Assembly (NCBI GenBank): GCA_021203685.1
Contig: JAJQAS010000203.1
Coordinates: 1-19,032 of the forward strand
Direction of reading: 5' to 3'
DNA from: Clostridiales bacterium
GTDB lineage: Bacteria > Bacillota > Clostridia > Oscillospirales > Oscillospiraceae
Length of the DNA stretch: 19,032 nucleotides
Shown piece after piece: positions 6,970 through 12,947 of this stretch. A model generated the notes under the pieces. The model was not told where the DNA came from. It made no database searches and saw nothing but the letters and a program-made list of their open reading frames with translations. A program made the position numbers and the translations under genes. How positions within the stretch are numbered: position 1 is the first letter of the stretch; each line of letters begins with the position of its first letter.

Positions 6970-7448
6970 TGCTGTATCTGAACCAGGAACATCTGGAGAT
7001 CATGCTGGCCCACGCCCGGATGGAACTGCCCAACGAAGCCTGCGGCCTGATCGCAGGGACCAGGGACGGTGAGGACTGCACTGTGGAGCGGGTCTACTGC
7101 CTGACCAACACCGACCACAGCAGCGAACATTTCTCCATCGACCCCAGAGAGCAACTGACCGCCATCCGGGAAATGCGCGCCCAGGGCCTGGTTCCACTGG
7201 GAAATTGGCATTCCCACCCGGAAAGTCCCTCCCGGCCCTCCGCCGAGGACAGACGGCTGGCCCGTGACCCAGGGGCGCGGTATCTCATCCTATCCCTGCA
7301 AGGAGAAGCGCAGCTTCGGAAGTGCTGCTCGACAGCAATGAACACCTGTCAGCCTGTGCTGCACGCCTTCCGGGTGCGTAACGGTGTCAGTTTCCAGGAG
7401 AAGATAAAAATTCAGGGGGAAGCAGCCGTCGGTATCGTTGCGGAGTGA
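6969..7448 (+). CDS. hcyD: M67 JAMM/MPN+ metallopeptidase (HcyD/Mec+ type)
   Basis: The 159-aa zinc peptidase has the full JAMM signature: E23 (NEACG) and H81-x-H83-x7-S91-xx-D94 (HSHPESPSRPSAED). In this family it would trim the extra C-terminal Arg from the HcyS-like carrier and later hydrolyse the carrier-homocysteine (or cysteine) amide to release the amino acid. Start ATG 6969 overlaps the hcyF stop. An oddity is that residues about 111-123 (QGEAQLRKCCSTA) sit between the conserved strand ARYLILSL and PVLHAFRV, and are encoded by a 39-nt copy of the short two-hairpin repeat (7298-7336). The insertion is in frame and away from the metal site, so the enzyme may still be active. Confidence 0.85.
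   Translation: MLYLNQEHLEIMLAHARMELPNEACGLIAGTRDGEDCTVERVYCLTNTDHSSEHFSIDPREQLTAIREMRAQGLVPLGNWHSHPESPSRPSAEDRRLARDPGARYLILSLQGEAQLRKCCSTAMNTCQPVLHAFRVRNGVSFQEKIKIQGEAAVGIVAE
7298..7336 (-). repeat. Two-hairpin 39-nt repeat unit, copy A (inside hcyD)
   Basis: Read on the minus strand, the unit has stem GCTG/CAGC around a TCGAG loop, the linker ACTTCC, a second hairpin GAAGC-TGC-GCTTC, and the tail CTCCTTG. It matches copies at 8685-8723, 8724-8762, 8986-9018 and 9946-9984. It adds 13 codons to the JAMM peptidase without breaking the frame. Confidence 0.75.
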
Positions 7449-7478
7449 ATTGAGTGTGGATTCACGGAGGATGTTGCC

Positions 7479-8381
7479 ATGTATGATGTCATCATTGTGG
7501 GCGGCGGCCCGGCAGGGCTGACTGCGGCCATATACGCCCGGCGTTCCGCCCTGTCCGCGCTGGTGCTGGAGCGTGAGGACTGGGGCGGAGCCATCGTCAA
7601 CGCGGCGCAGGTGGACAATTACCCCGGCGCGTTTCAGGAAAGCGGGTTTGATCTGGCGGAATCCTTTCGCGCCCAAGCGGAAGCCCTGGGCGCGGAGATG
7701 CAGGAAGGCAGTGCCGTTCAGTTAAGCAAAATAAACGGAGGGTTTCTTCTTACGCTGGAGGACGGCTCCGCCGTACAGGGGAAAACTGTCGTTTTGGCGA
7801 TGGGAACACAGCGGACCACGCTTGACGTGCCAGGAGAGGATTTGCCCGGCGTGTCCTACTGCGCCACCTGCGACGGCACGTTTTTTCGTGGCCGAACGGT
7901 CTGCGTGGTAGGCGGCGGCGATGGAGCGGTGGACGCCGCCCGCCTTTTGGCGAGGCTGGCTACCAAAGTCTGCCTGATTCATCGGCGGGAAACCTTTCGG
8001 GCGGCCCAGAGCAGTCTGCGGCAACTGGAGGACTGTCCAAATGTGGAAATCATTCCCAACGCCGCAGTCCGGGAAATCGCGGGGTCTGACCGGGTCAGCA
8101 CTGTGATTCTGGAGGATGTTCACAGCCGCGTCCACCGGGAACTGCCGGTGGATGGCGTGTTTGTCTCCATCGGATCTCAGCCCAATACAAGCTGGCTGCC
8201 GAAGGCCATTGGGCGGGATGCTGCCGGGTATCTGGTGGCGTCAGAGGATGGTGCGACCAGCTTGCCTGGTGTCTTTGCGGCTGGAGACCTCCGGACGAAG
8301 GCGCTTCGGCAGGTGGTCACCGCTGCTGCGGACGGAGCCGCCTGTATTCGGTCAGTGGAGGCATATTTGGGGCAGCCGTAG
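7479..8381 (+). CDS. trxB: Thioredoxin reductase-like FAD/NAD(P) flavoprotein
   Basis: The 300-aa protein has normal TrxB length and order: FAD-binding GGGPAG (8-13), redox-active C128-A-T-C131, NAD(P)H-binding GGGDGA (145-150), HRRETFRA in the region that selects NADPH, and the C-terminal FAD motif GVFAAGD. It reduces a thioredoxin, most simply the CVPC thioredoxin encoded upstream at 5640. It starts 30 nt after the JAMM gene, with CGGAGG about 8 nt before the ATG, and is the last gene before a strong terminator, so it closes the metY operon. A ferredoxin- rather than NADPH-linked variant cannot be excluded. Confidence 0.9.
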   Translation: MYDVIIVGGGPAGLTAAIYARRSALSALVLEREDWGGAIVNAAQVDNYPGAFQESGFDLAESFRAQAEALGAEMQEGSAVQLSKINGGFLLTLEDGSAVQGKTVVLAMGTQRTTLDVPGEDLPGVSYCATCDGTFFRGRTVCVVGGGDGAVDAARLLARLATKVCLIHRRETFRAAQSSLRQLEDCPNVEIIPNAAVREIAGSDRVSTVILEDVHSRVHRELPVDGVFVSIGSQPNTSWLPKAIGRDAAGYLVASEDGATSLPGVFAAGDLRTKALRQVVTAAADGAACIRSVEAYLGQP

Positions 8382-8400
8382 GATTGCCCTCTTTTCACTG

Positions 8401-8436
8401 TGGCCTGACAGCTTCTCCCTGTCAGGCCATTCTTTT
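8401..8436 (+). terminator. Rho-independent terminator of the metY-trxB operon
   Basis: Perfect 11-bp arms TGGCCTGACAG (8401-8411) and CTGTCAGGCCA (8419-8429) enclose a 7-nt loop and are followed by TTCTTTT. It lies 19 nt after the trxB stop. Confidence 0.88.
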
Positions 8437-8460
8437 ATCAAAAATCGGGGTGATAAACTC

Positions 8461-9681
8461 ATGTGCGCAAAAAGGTCGATTCTCGTGGCAATTGACGAGA
8501 TGCCGGAACCGGTTTGGGGGACGTTTTCAGAGCAGTTTGACATTACTTTTCTCAGGGATGGCAGAGACGTGAAGCCATTGCTCCAGCAGAGGAGCTTCGA
8601 CATTCTCTTTCTGGATCTCTTTCTATCCGGCGAAGATGGATTGCAGTTGTTGCGGGACATTCATTGCCCTCAAGGAGCACTTCCGCTGTCAAGCAGCACT
8701 TCCGGCACTCCGTGCCTCCCTGTGCCCTCAAGGGGCACTTCCGAAGCTGCGCTTCTCCCTGCGGCACTTACCGTCAAGCGGTACTCCCGCTGCGCTCCCA
8801 GTCGTGCCTCCCTGACAGACGGTGTTCTCCCGGCCGTCATTCTAACCAGTGCAGCTCCTAACTTTTCCTTTGCCAGGGAGGGATTGCTATACGGGGCCTG
8901 CGACTATCTCCTGCACCCTTTTGAAAAGGAAACCCTGGCCGAATGTCTGGAACGGGTCTGCCGCCGACAGGATAGCCGGTCTCAGGCAGGGAGCGAAGCG
9001 GGAGTGCCACTTGACAGCGGCGACGGTGTTCTGACGGAACTGCTGGCGACGCTCACTCCCTGCCTGGGGACAGACGTTTTTCCCCATCGGTTGGAGCAGT
9101 GTATGGAGCAGATTTTGGCCTACACACCCAACCCCATTCAGGCAGATCACCAGTGTCGGGTCTTTTTTCGGATGTTGGTAAAAGAAACCTTTGAACGATA
9201 TAGCTGGCTGTCCAGCTTCCTCACATGGTCGGAGTGTGAGGGAATTGAAGCAATCCGTGAAAATGACAGCCATTTAGTACAGTCCACCTGTATGCACAAG
9301 GGGAACTGGTTAAACAGCACGATTTCTACCCTCTACCCGGCAACGAAAGACCAGACCATCAACGAGGTTTTGGTCTATATGTTGAATCATGTGGATACGC
9401 CGATTTTTCAGCGTGAGGTGGCCCAGACCTTTTACATCAGCCCTTCTGCTCTCAGTGAGCGCTTTGCAAGAACCGTGGGGATTTCTTATCACACCTGGTT
9501 GCAGCGCATCCGCCTCCATCGGGCGGCGTTTCTGCTTCGTAATACCGATTTGAAGCTCTACGAGGTCTGCGCTCAACTTGGTTTCCGGGATGCCAGCTAT
9601 TTTTCCCGTCTGTTCCGCCAACAGATGGGGGTCTCTGTTTCAGACTACCGAAAGGCTCCCGGACAGGATTTTCAAATCTAA
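8461..9681 (+). CDS. Response regulator with AraC-type DNA-binding domain, receiver interrupted by repeats
   Basis: The 406-aa protein has an N-terminal CheY-like receiver (phospho-acceptor candidate D52 in ILFLDLFLSGEDG; ILTS at 127-130; GACDYLLHPF at 145-154), a middle region, and a C-terminal AraC/XylS double helix-turn-helix (about 305-400, including VAQTFYISPSALSERFART and LKLYEVCAQLGFRDASYFSR). The receiver is degenerate: the first acidic-pocket Asp is Ile (AIDE instead of DDE) and the conserved Lys of KPF is His152. Residues about 72-119, between RDIHCP and LPAVILTS, are encoded by tandem short repeats. Another repeat encodes about 176-186. Start: ATG 8461 follows GGGGTGAT. The frame is open back to 8116 inside trxB, but that part has no homology. 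No histidine kinase is nearby. It may control the transporter operon downstream. This is inferred from position. Confidence 0.82.
   Translation: MCAKRSILVAIDEMPEPVWGTFSEQFDITFLRDGRDVKPLLQQRSFDILFLDLFLSGEDGLQLLRDIHCPQGALPLSSSTSGTPCLPVPSRGTSEAALLPAALTVKRYSRCAPSRASLTDGVLPAVILTSAAPNFSFAREGLLYGACDYLLHPFEKETLAECLERVCRRQDSRSQAGSEAGVPLDSGDGVLTELLATLTPCLGTDVFPHRLEQCMEQILAYTPNPIQADHQCRVFFRMLVKETFERYSWLSSFLTWSECEGIEAIRENDSHLVQSTCMHKGNWLNSTISTLYPATKDQTINEVLVYMLNHVDTPIFQREVAQTFYISPSALSERFARTVGISYHTWLQRIRLHRAAFLLRNTDLKLYEVCAQLGFRDASYFSRLFRQQMGVSVSDYRKAPGQDFQI
8666..8815 (+). repeat. Tandem two-hairpin repeats, copies B1-B4 (inside response regulator)
   Basis: Four head-to-tail units are visible: a partial one (8666-8684), two of 39 nt (8685-8723 and 8724-8762) and a longer variant (8770-8815). 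First stems differ but pair: GCTG/CAGC, CCCT/AGGG, ACCG/CGGT. Second stems are GGCAC/GTGCC or GAAGC/GCTTC. The loop TCAAG, the linker ACTTCC/ACTCCC and the tail CTCCCTG are kept. The array interrupts the receiver domain in frame. Confidence 0.8.
8986..9018 (-). repeat. Two-hairpin repeat unit, copy C (inside response regulator linker)
   Basis: This is a 33-nt variant on the opposite strand to copies B1-B4. On the minus strand it reads GCTGTCAAGTGGCACTCCC, then a shortened second hairpin CGCTTCGCTCCCTGC. Its length is again a multiple of three and it lies at the receiver-to-middle-region junction, where extra residues are likely tolerated. Confidence 0.65.
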
Positions 9682-9687
9682 GGAAAG

Positions 9688-9719
9688 CGGCAGCGTGGTT
9701 TTTAACGCTGCCGTTTTTT
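9688..9719 (+). terminator. Rho-independent terminator after the response regulator
   Basis: CGGCAGCG (9688-9695) pairs perfectly with CGCTGCCG (9706-9713), followed by six T residues. It is 6 nt after the TAA stop and separates the regulator gene from the sulfate transport operon. Confidence 0.9.
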
Positions 9720-9794
9720 GAGAGAAGCGATTCCCTGCAAGGGTGGAATCAATTCGGAACTGGGCAGAATCGTTTCACAAAGCCGAGTCTGGGG

Positions 9795-9822
9795 TTGCAT
9801 TTTTTTCGTTGTAGGGTAAAAT
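9795..9822 (+). promoter_or_regulatory. Putative promoter of the sulfate transport/reduction operon
   Basis: TTGCAT (9795-9800) and TAAAAT (9817-9822) are separated by 16 bp. Transcription would begin around 9829, leaving a leader of about 190 nt before the binding-protein gene. The gap 9682-10022 otherwise holds the preceding terminator, an operator-like palindrome, a small open frame and one repeat unit. Confidence 0.5.
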
Positions 9823-9834
9823 AGCTATCGTAAC

Positions 9835-9861
9835 ATAAACCTGCTAATCCGGTAGGAATAT
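9835..9861. promoter_or_regulatory. Palindromic operator-like site upstream of the sulfate-binding protein gene
   Basis: The site ATAAACCTGCTAATCCGGTA continues into GGAATAT. CCTGC and GTAGG form an imperfect inverted repeat around TAATCCG, flanked by A/T-rich arms. It lies just downstream of the predicted start point, where a repressor would block elongation. The form recalls Rrf2-type (CymR/IscR) sites, but I cannot name the binding protein. Confidence 0.45.
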
Positions 9862-9876
9862 AGGGAGATGAAAATA

Positions 9877-10011
9877 ATGCGATTCTTTCCATTCCCGGAT
9901 CTCCTTCCTCTGCAAATGCGATGTCGCGTCTCAGATACAGCAATCGCAGGGAGGCACGAAGTGCCGGAAGTACCGCTTGACGGTAAAGGACACCCACTAA
10001 TCACGAAATGA
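9877..10011 (+). CDS. Possible small leader ORF (44 aa) before the sulfate-binding protein
   Basis: ATG 9877 lies 9 nt after GGGAG (9863-9867), and the frame runs 44 codons to a TGA that ends 11 nt before the binding-protein ATG, so translation could be coupled. The peptide starts MRFFPFPDLLPLQMRCRVSD and its second half (about residues 24-36) is encoded by repeat copy D. It has no recognisable domain, no run of Cys or Met codons that would suggest attenuation, and may be fortuitous. Confidence 0.25.
   Translation: MRFFPFPDLLPLQMRCRVSDTAIAGRHEVPEVPLDGKGHPLITK
9946..9984 (-). repeat. Two-hairpin 39-nt repeat unit, copy D (leader of the sulfate operon)
   Basis: On the minus strand it reads ACCG-TCAAG-CGGT, the linker ACTTCC, the hairpin GGCAC-TTC-GTGCC, then CTCCCTGC. 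It is the cleanest copy: both stems are perfect and the length is exactly 39 nt. It lies in the presumed 5' leader between operator and ribosome binding site. Confidence 0.78.
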
Positions 10012-10022
10012 GGTACATAAAA

Positions 10023-11198
10023 ATGAAAAAGCTCAAGCAAATCACCGCGCTGCTGCTGTCGTTGTCTCTGGTTTTGGGGGCGCTGACCGCCTGCTCCAGC
10101 TCCAGCAGCTCCGACACCGACACCGGCGACGCCGACGCCTCTGCCGTTTCCGCCGATTCCGACGCTTCTGCGGCCACGGAAAGCGAGGCTACAGAGGACG
10201 CAGAATCCACGTCCACTGAGGCGGTGGAGATCACCAACGTCTCTTACGACCCCACCCGTGAGCTGTACGCAGCCTACAATGAACTGTTTGCCGCCTACTG
10301 GCTGGAGGAAATTGGCCAGGAGGTCACCATTGTCCAGTCCCACGGCGGCTCCGGCAAGCAAGCCCTTGAGGTGGCCAACGGGCTGGAGGCCGATGTAGTC
10401 ACCCTGGCTCTGGAGGGCGACGTGGACTCCATCGTGGATGCCGGACTGATTGAGGACGGCTACACCTCCGAGTTTGACAACGACAGCGCTCCTTACACCT
10501 CCTCCATCGTGTTCCTGGTGCGCTCCGGTAACCCCCTGGAGATTTACGACTGGGACGACCTGCTCCGGGACGATGTGGGTATCATCACCCCCAACCCCAA
10601 GACCTCTGGCGGCGCCCGTTGGAACTATCTGGCCGCCTGGTACTACTTTGAACAGCAGGGCCAAAGTGAGGACGAAATCATCGCGTCTATGACCACCCTC
10701 TACGAAAACGTGGTCGTGCTGGACTCCGGCGCGCGAGGCGCCACCACCTCCTTTGTGGAGAACGGTCAGGGCGATGTACTGCTGGCCTGGGAGAACGAAG
10801 CGTTCCTGACGCTGGAGGAATACCCTGGTGAATATGAAATCGTCTATCCCTCCGTCTCCATCCTGTGCCAGCCCACGGTGGCCATCGTCGATGAGGTAGT
10901 TGACAACCGGGGAACCAGGGATGTCGCTACCGCCTACTTGGAGTATCTCTACTCTGACGAGGCCCAGGAGTTGGAGGCCCAGAACTTCTACCGCCCCACC
11001 AATGAGGAGGTTCTGGCGGCCTATACTTTGGAGACTGACAGTAAGACCATAACAGAGATCCCCGAAGACGGCAAGTGGATCATCACCGACGGCTTTGAGC
11101 TGACCGACATCAACTACTTTGGCGGCTGGGATGAGGCCACGGAAAAGCACTTTGTGGACGGCGGTATTTTCGACAGCTTCTACGAAGAAGCGGAATAA
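10023..11198 (+). CDS. sbp: Sulfate ABC transporter substrate-binding lipoprotein
   Basis: The 391-aa protein has a lipoprotein signal (MKKLKQITALLLSLSLVLG, lipobox LTAC with Cys24), a Ser/Asp/Ala/Glu-rich spacer (about 25-72) and a type II periplasmic-binding fold. The opening ITNVSYDPTRELYAAYN is the hallmark of Sbp/CysP sulfate-thiosulfate binding proteins. Further family features include VVTLALEGDVD and the WNYLAAWYYF region. Start: GAGG (10010-10013) is 9 nt before ATG 10023. An ATG at 10008 in frame would put charged residues ahead of the signal and lacks spacing. It would be anchored to the outer face of the membrane and deliver sulfate to CysT/CysW. A hairpin separates it from cysT, which may allow higher expression of the binding protein. 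Confidence 0.92.
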   Translation: MKKLKQITALLLSLSLVLGALTACSSSSSSDTDTGDADASAVSADSDASAATESEATEDAESTSTEAVEITNVSYDPTRELYAAYNELFAAYWLEEIGQEVTIVQSHGGSGKQALEVANGLEADVVTLALEGDVDSIVDAGLIEDGYTSEFDNDSAPYTSSIVFLVRSGNPLEIYDWDDLLRDDVGIITPNPKTSGGARWNYLAAWYYFEQQGQSEDEIIASMTTLYENVVVLDSGARGATTSFVENGQGDVLLAWENEAFLTLEEYPGEYEIVYPSVSILCQPTVAIVDEVVDNRGTRDVATAYLEYLYSDEAQELEAQNFYRPTNEEVLAAYTLETDSKTITEIPEDGKWIITDGFELTDINYFGGWDEATEKHFVDGGIFDSFYEEAE

Positions 11199-11223
11199 CG
11201 AATCACCGCTGCTTTGAAACAGG

Positions 11224-11254
11224 GGAATGGGCTTCGGCCCATTCCTCTTTCCTT
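11224..11254 (+). terminator. Intra-operon hairpin, partial terminator or stabiliser
   Basis: GGAATGGGC (11224-11232) and GCCCATTCC (11237-11245) form a perfect stem with a TTCG tetraloop, followed by a weak pyrimidine tail (TCTTTCCTT). It sits between the binding protein and permease genes, a usual place for differential-expression hairpins. The interrupted T-run suggests read-through. Confidence 0.6.
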
Positions 11255-11273
11255 ACGAAAGGGTGAAAGCACT

Positions 11274-11320
11274 TTGAAACGCAAACAGAAGAAAAAACGC
11301 GGGTCATTCCTGGCTTCGGC
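11274..11320 (+). other. Out-of-frame N-terminal segment of cysT with A6 frameshift site
   Basis: TTG 11274 lies after AAAGGGTG and reads Lys/Arg-rich codons (initiator, then KRKQKKK), then runs out of frame with cysT. The family-typical RVIPGFGLSLG is in the frame of the downstream ORF (codons from 11300). One extra A in the run 11292-11297, or a -1 slip there, would join them as KRKQKKKTRVIPGFG. The run is followed by C, giving the heptamer AAAAAAC. This may be a sequencing error, a mutation, or real slippage. Confidence 0.6.
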
Positions 11321-12115
11321 TTGTCGCTGGGCGTTACTGTCACCATTTTGAGCCTGGTGGTCGTTATCCCCCTCTATTCGCTGGTGGTGTTCACCAGCCA
11401 ACTGAGTTTTTCGGACTTCCTCTCCACCGTGACCTCCTCGCGGGTCATGTCCAGCTACTGGGTCAGCTTTTCAACGGCGCTGGTGGCATCCCTGATCAAC
11501 GCCGGAATGGGCCTCATGATTGCCTGGGTGCTGGTACGGTATGACTTCCCGGGGAAGCGAATCATGGACGGCATGATTGAAATCCCCTTCGCTCTCCCCA
11601 CCGCTGTGGCCGGTATCTCTCTGACCCATCTGACCACCACAAACGGCTGGGTGGGCAGTCTGTTCGATAAAATCGGCATCCAAATCGCATACACCAGAAT
11701 CGGCATCACAGTGGCCCTGGTCTTTATCGGCATCCCCTTCGTGGTGCGCTCTGTCCAGCCGGTTTTGGAAAAAATCGACCCCCAGTACGAAGAGGCGGCG
11801 GGCATGATGGGAGCTACCCGATGCTATACGTTCTTCCGGGTGATCCTCCCGGAGATCCTCCCCGCGCTGATTGCTGGTTTTACGATGGCCTTTGCCCGCT
11901 GCCTGGGGGAATACGGCAGCGTGGTATTTATCGCGGGAAACACTCCTTACAAAACGGAAATTACACCATTGTTGATTATGGCTCAGCTTCAGGAATATGA
12001 TTATGCCAGCGCCACCTCCATTGCCCTGGTCATGCTCATTGCGGCGTTCCTGATTCTGTTTATCAACGCCGTTCTGCAAAGCCGCACGTCCAAAATCGTC
12101 AGCGGCATCGAATAG
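11321..12115 (+). CDS. cysT: Sulfate ABC transporter permease CysT
   Basis: The open frame from TTG 11321 gives 264 aa with about six membrane-spanning segments, and homology continues upstream in frame to CGG 11300 (RVIPGFG). It is the CysT/CysU permease subunit that pairs with CysW to form the sulfate channel. Features are the first membrane helix (TVTILSLVVVIPLYSLVVF), the IEIPFALPTAVAGISL segment, and the EAA loop contacting the ATPase (EEAAGMMGATRCYTFFRVILPEILPALIAGF). TTG 11321 has no ribosome binding site at the right distance, so the natural start is probably TTG 11274 with a -1 frameshift at the A-run. The alternative is a true frameshift mutation with weak internal initiation. cysW follows after 10 nt. 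Confidence 0.85.
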   Translation: MSLGVTVTILSLVVVIPLYSLVVFTSQLSFSDFLSTVTSSRVMSSYWVSFSTALVASLINAGMGLMIAWVLVRYDFPGKRIMDGMIEIPFALPTAVAGISLTHLTTTNGWVGSLFDKIGIQIAYTRIGITVALVFIGIPFVVRSVQPVLEKIDPQYEEAAGMMGATRCYTFFRVILPEILPALIAGFTMAFARCLGEYGSVVFIAGNTPYKTEITPLLIMAQLQEYDYASATSIALVMLIAAFLILFINAVLQSRTSKIVSGIE

Positions 12116-12125
12116 GAGGCCCACA

Positions 12126-12947
12126 ATGAAACAAAAACAGTCAGGCCCATTGAAGTGGGTCCTCATCGGCGGCAGCGCATTTTTTCTGTTTGTCATGCTG
12201 ATCCTGCCTCTGATTTACGTTCTCTCCACCGCCTTCCGAGAGGGGATACAGGTGTATATCGAGTCGGTGACGGATGAATACGCAGTGAAGGCCATCCTTT
12301 TGACCATCAGGGCCACGGTATCCGCTGTGGTTATCAACACCCTGTTCGGGGTGTTCGCCGCCTGGTGCATCACCCGGTTTCAGTTCCGGGGAAAGAAAAT
12401 CATCTCTACTCTCATCGACTTGCCCTTGACAGTCTCACCCATTATCGCGGGCTTGATTTACGTCCTCACCTTTGGGCGGCAGAGCGCTCTCTACCCTTAC
12501 CTCCAGGAACTGGGTATTTCTATCATCTACGCAGTCCCAGGTATTGTTCTGGCGACGATTTTTGTCACCTTTCCCTTCATCTCTCGTGAAATTATCCCGG
12601 TGCTCACCGCTGCCGGGACGGACGAGGAGGAGGCCGCCGCCCTGATGGGCGCCAACGGCTGGACGATCTTTTGGCGGGTGACGTTCCCACATATCAAGTG
12701 GGCGCTGCTCTACGGCGTGGTGCTGTGTACCGCCCGTGCTATGGGAGAGTTCGGCGCGGTCTCCGTCCTCTCCGGGCACCTGCGAGGCAAGACCAACACC
12801 ATGCCCCTGTACATCGAGCTGCTGTATCAGGGTTACGACTACACAGGAGCTTTTGCCATCTCCTCCATTCTGGTGGTCATGGCCATCGTCATTTTGATTT
12901 TGCGCAGCGTGCTGGAATATCTCGGCAAGAAGGACAGGGAGGCTTAA
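12126..12947 (+). CDS. cysW: Sulfate ABC transporter permease CysW
   Basis: The 273-aa inner-membrane subunit has six predicted helices (first: WVLIGGSAFFLFVMLILPLI) and the coupling EAA motif (EEEAAALMGANGWTIFWRVTFPHIKWALLYG). The segment LPLTVSPIIAGLIYVLTFG is typical of CysW, as is FGAVSVLSGHLRGKTNTMPL near the C-terminus. It forms the heterodimeric sulfate pore with CysT and is energised by CysA. TAGGAGG overlaps the cysT stop and gives an 8-nt spacing to ATG 12126. The cysA ATG follows its TAA directly. Confidence 0.93.
   Translation: MKQKQSGPLKWVLIGGSAFFLFVMLILPLIYVLSTAFREGIQVYIESVTDEYAVKAILLTIRATVSAVVINTLFGVFAAWCITRFQFRGKKIISTLIDLPLTVSPIIAGLIYVLTFGRQSALYPYLQELGISIIYAVPGIVLATIFVTFPFISREIIPVLTAAGTDEEEAAALMGANGWTIFWRVTFPHIKWALLYGVVLCTARAMGEFGAVSVLSGHLRGKTNTMPLYIELLYQGYDYTGAFAISSILVVMAIVILILRSVLEYLGKKDREA

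Noticed and set aside
8116..8460. Upstream extension of the response-regulator frame into trxB
   Set aside because: There is no homology and the segment overlaps trxB and its terminator. A ribosome binding site and ATG at 8461 begin the receiver domain.
8666..9018. CRISPR-like array
   Set aside because: The repeats are contiguous without unique spacers, vary in sequence, and are translated as part of a protein.
9825..11150. Minus-strand open frame of 441 codons opposite the sulfate-binding protein
   Set aside because: The Gly/Val-rich low-complexity product is a mirror of the Ser/Asp/Ala spacer and binding protein on the + strand.
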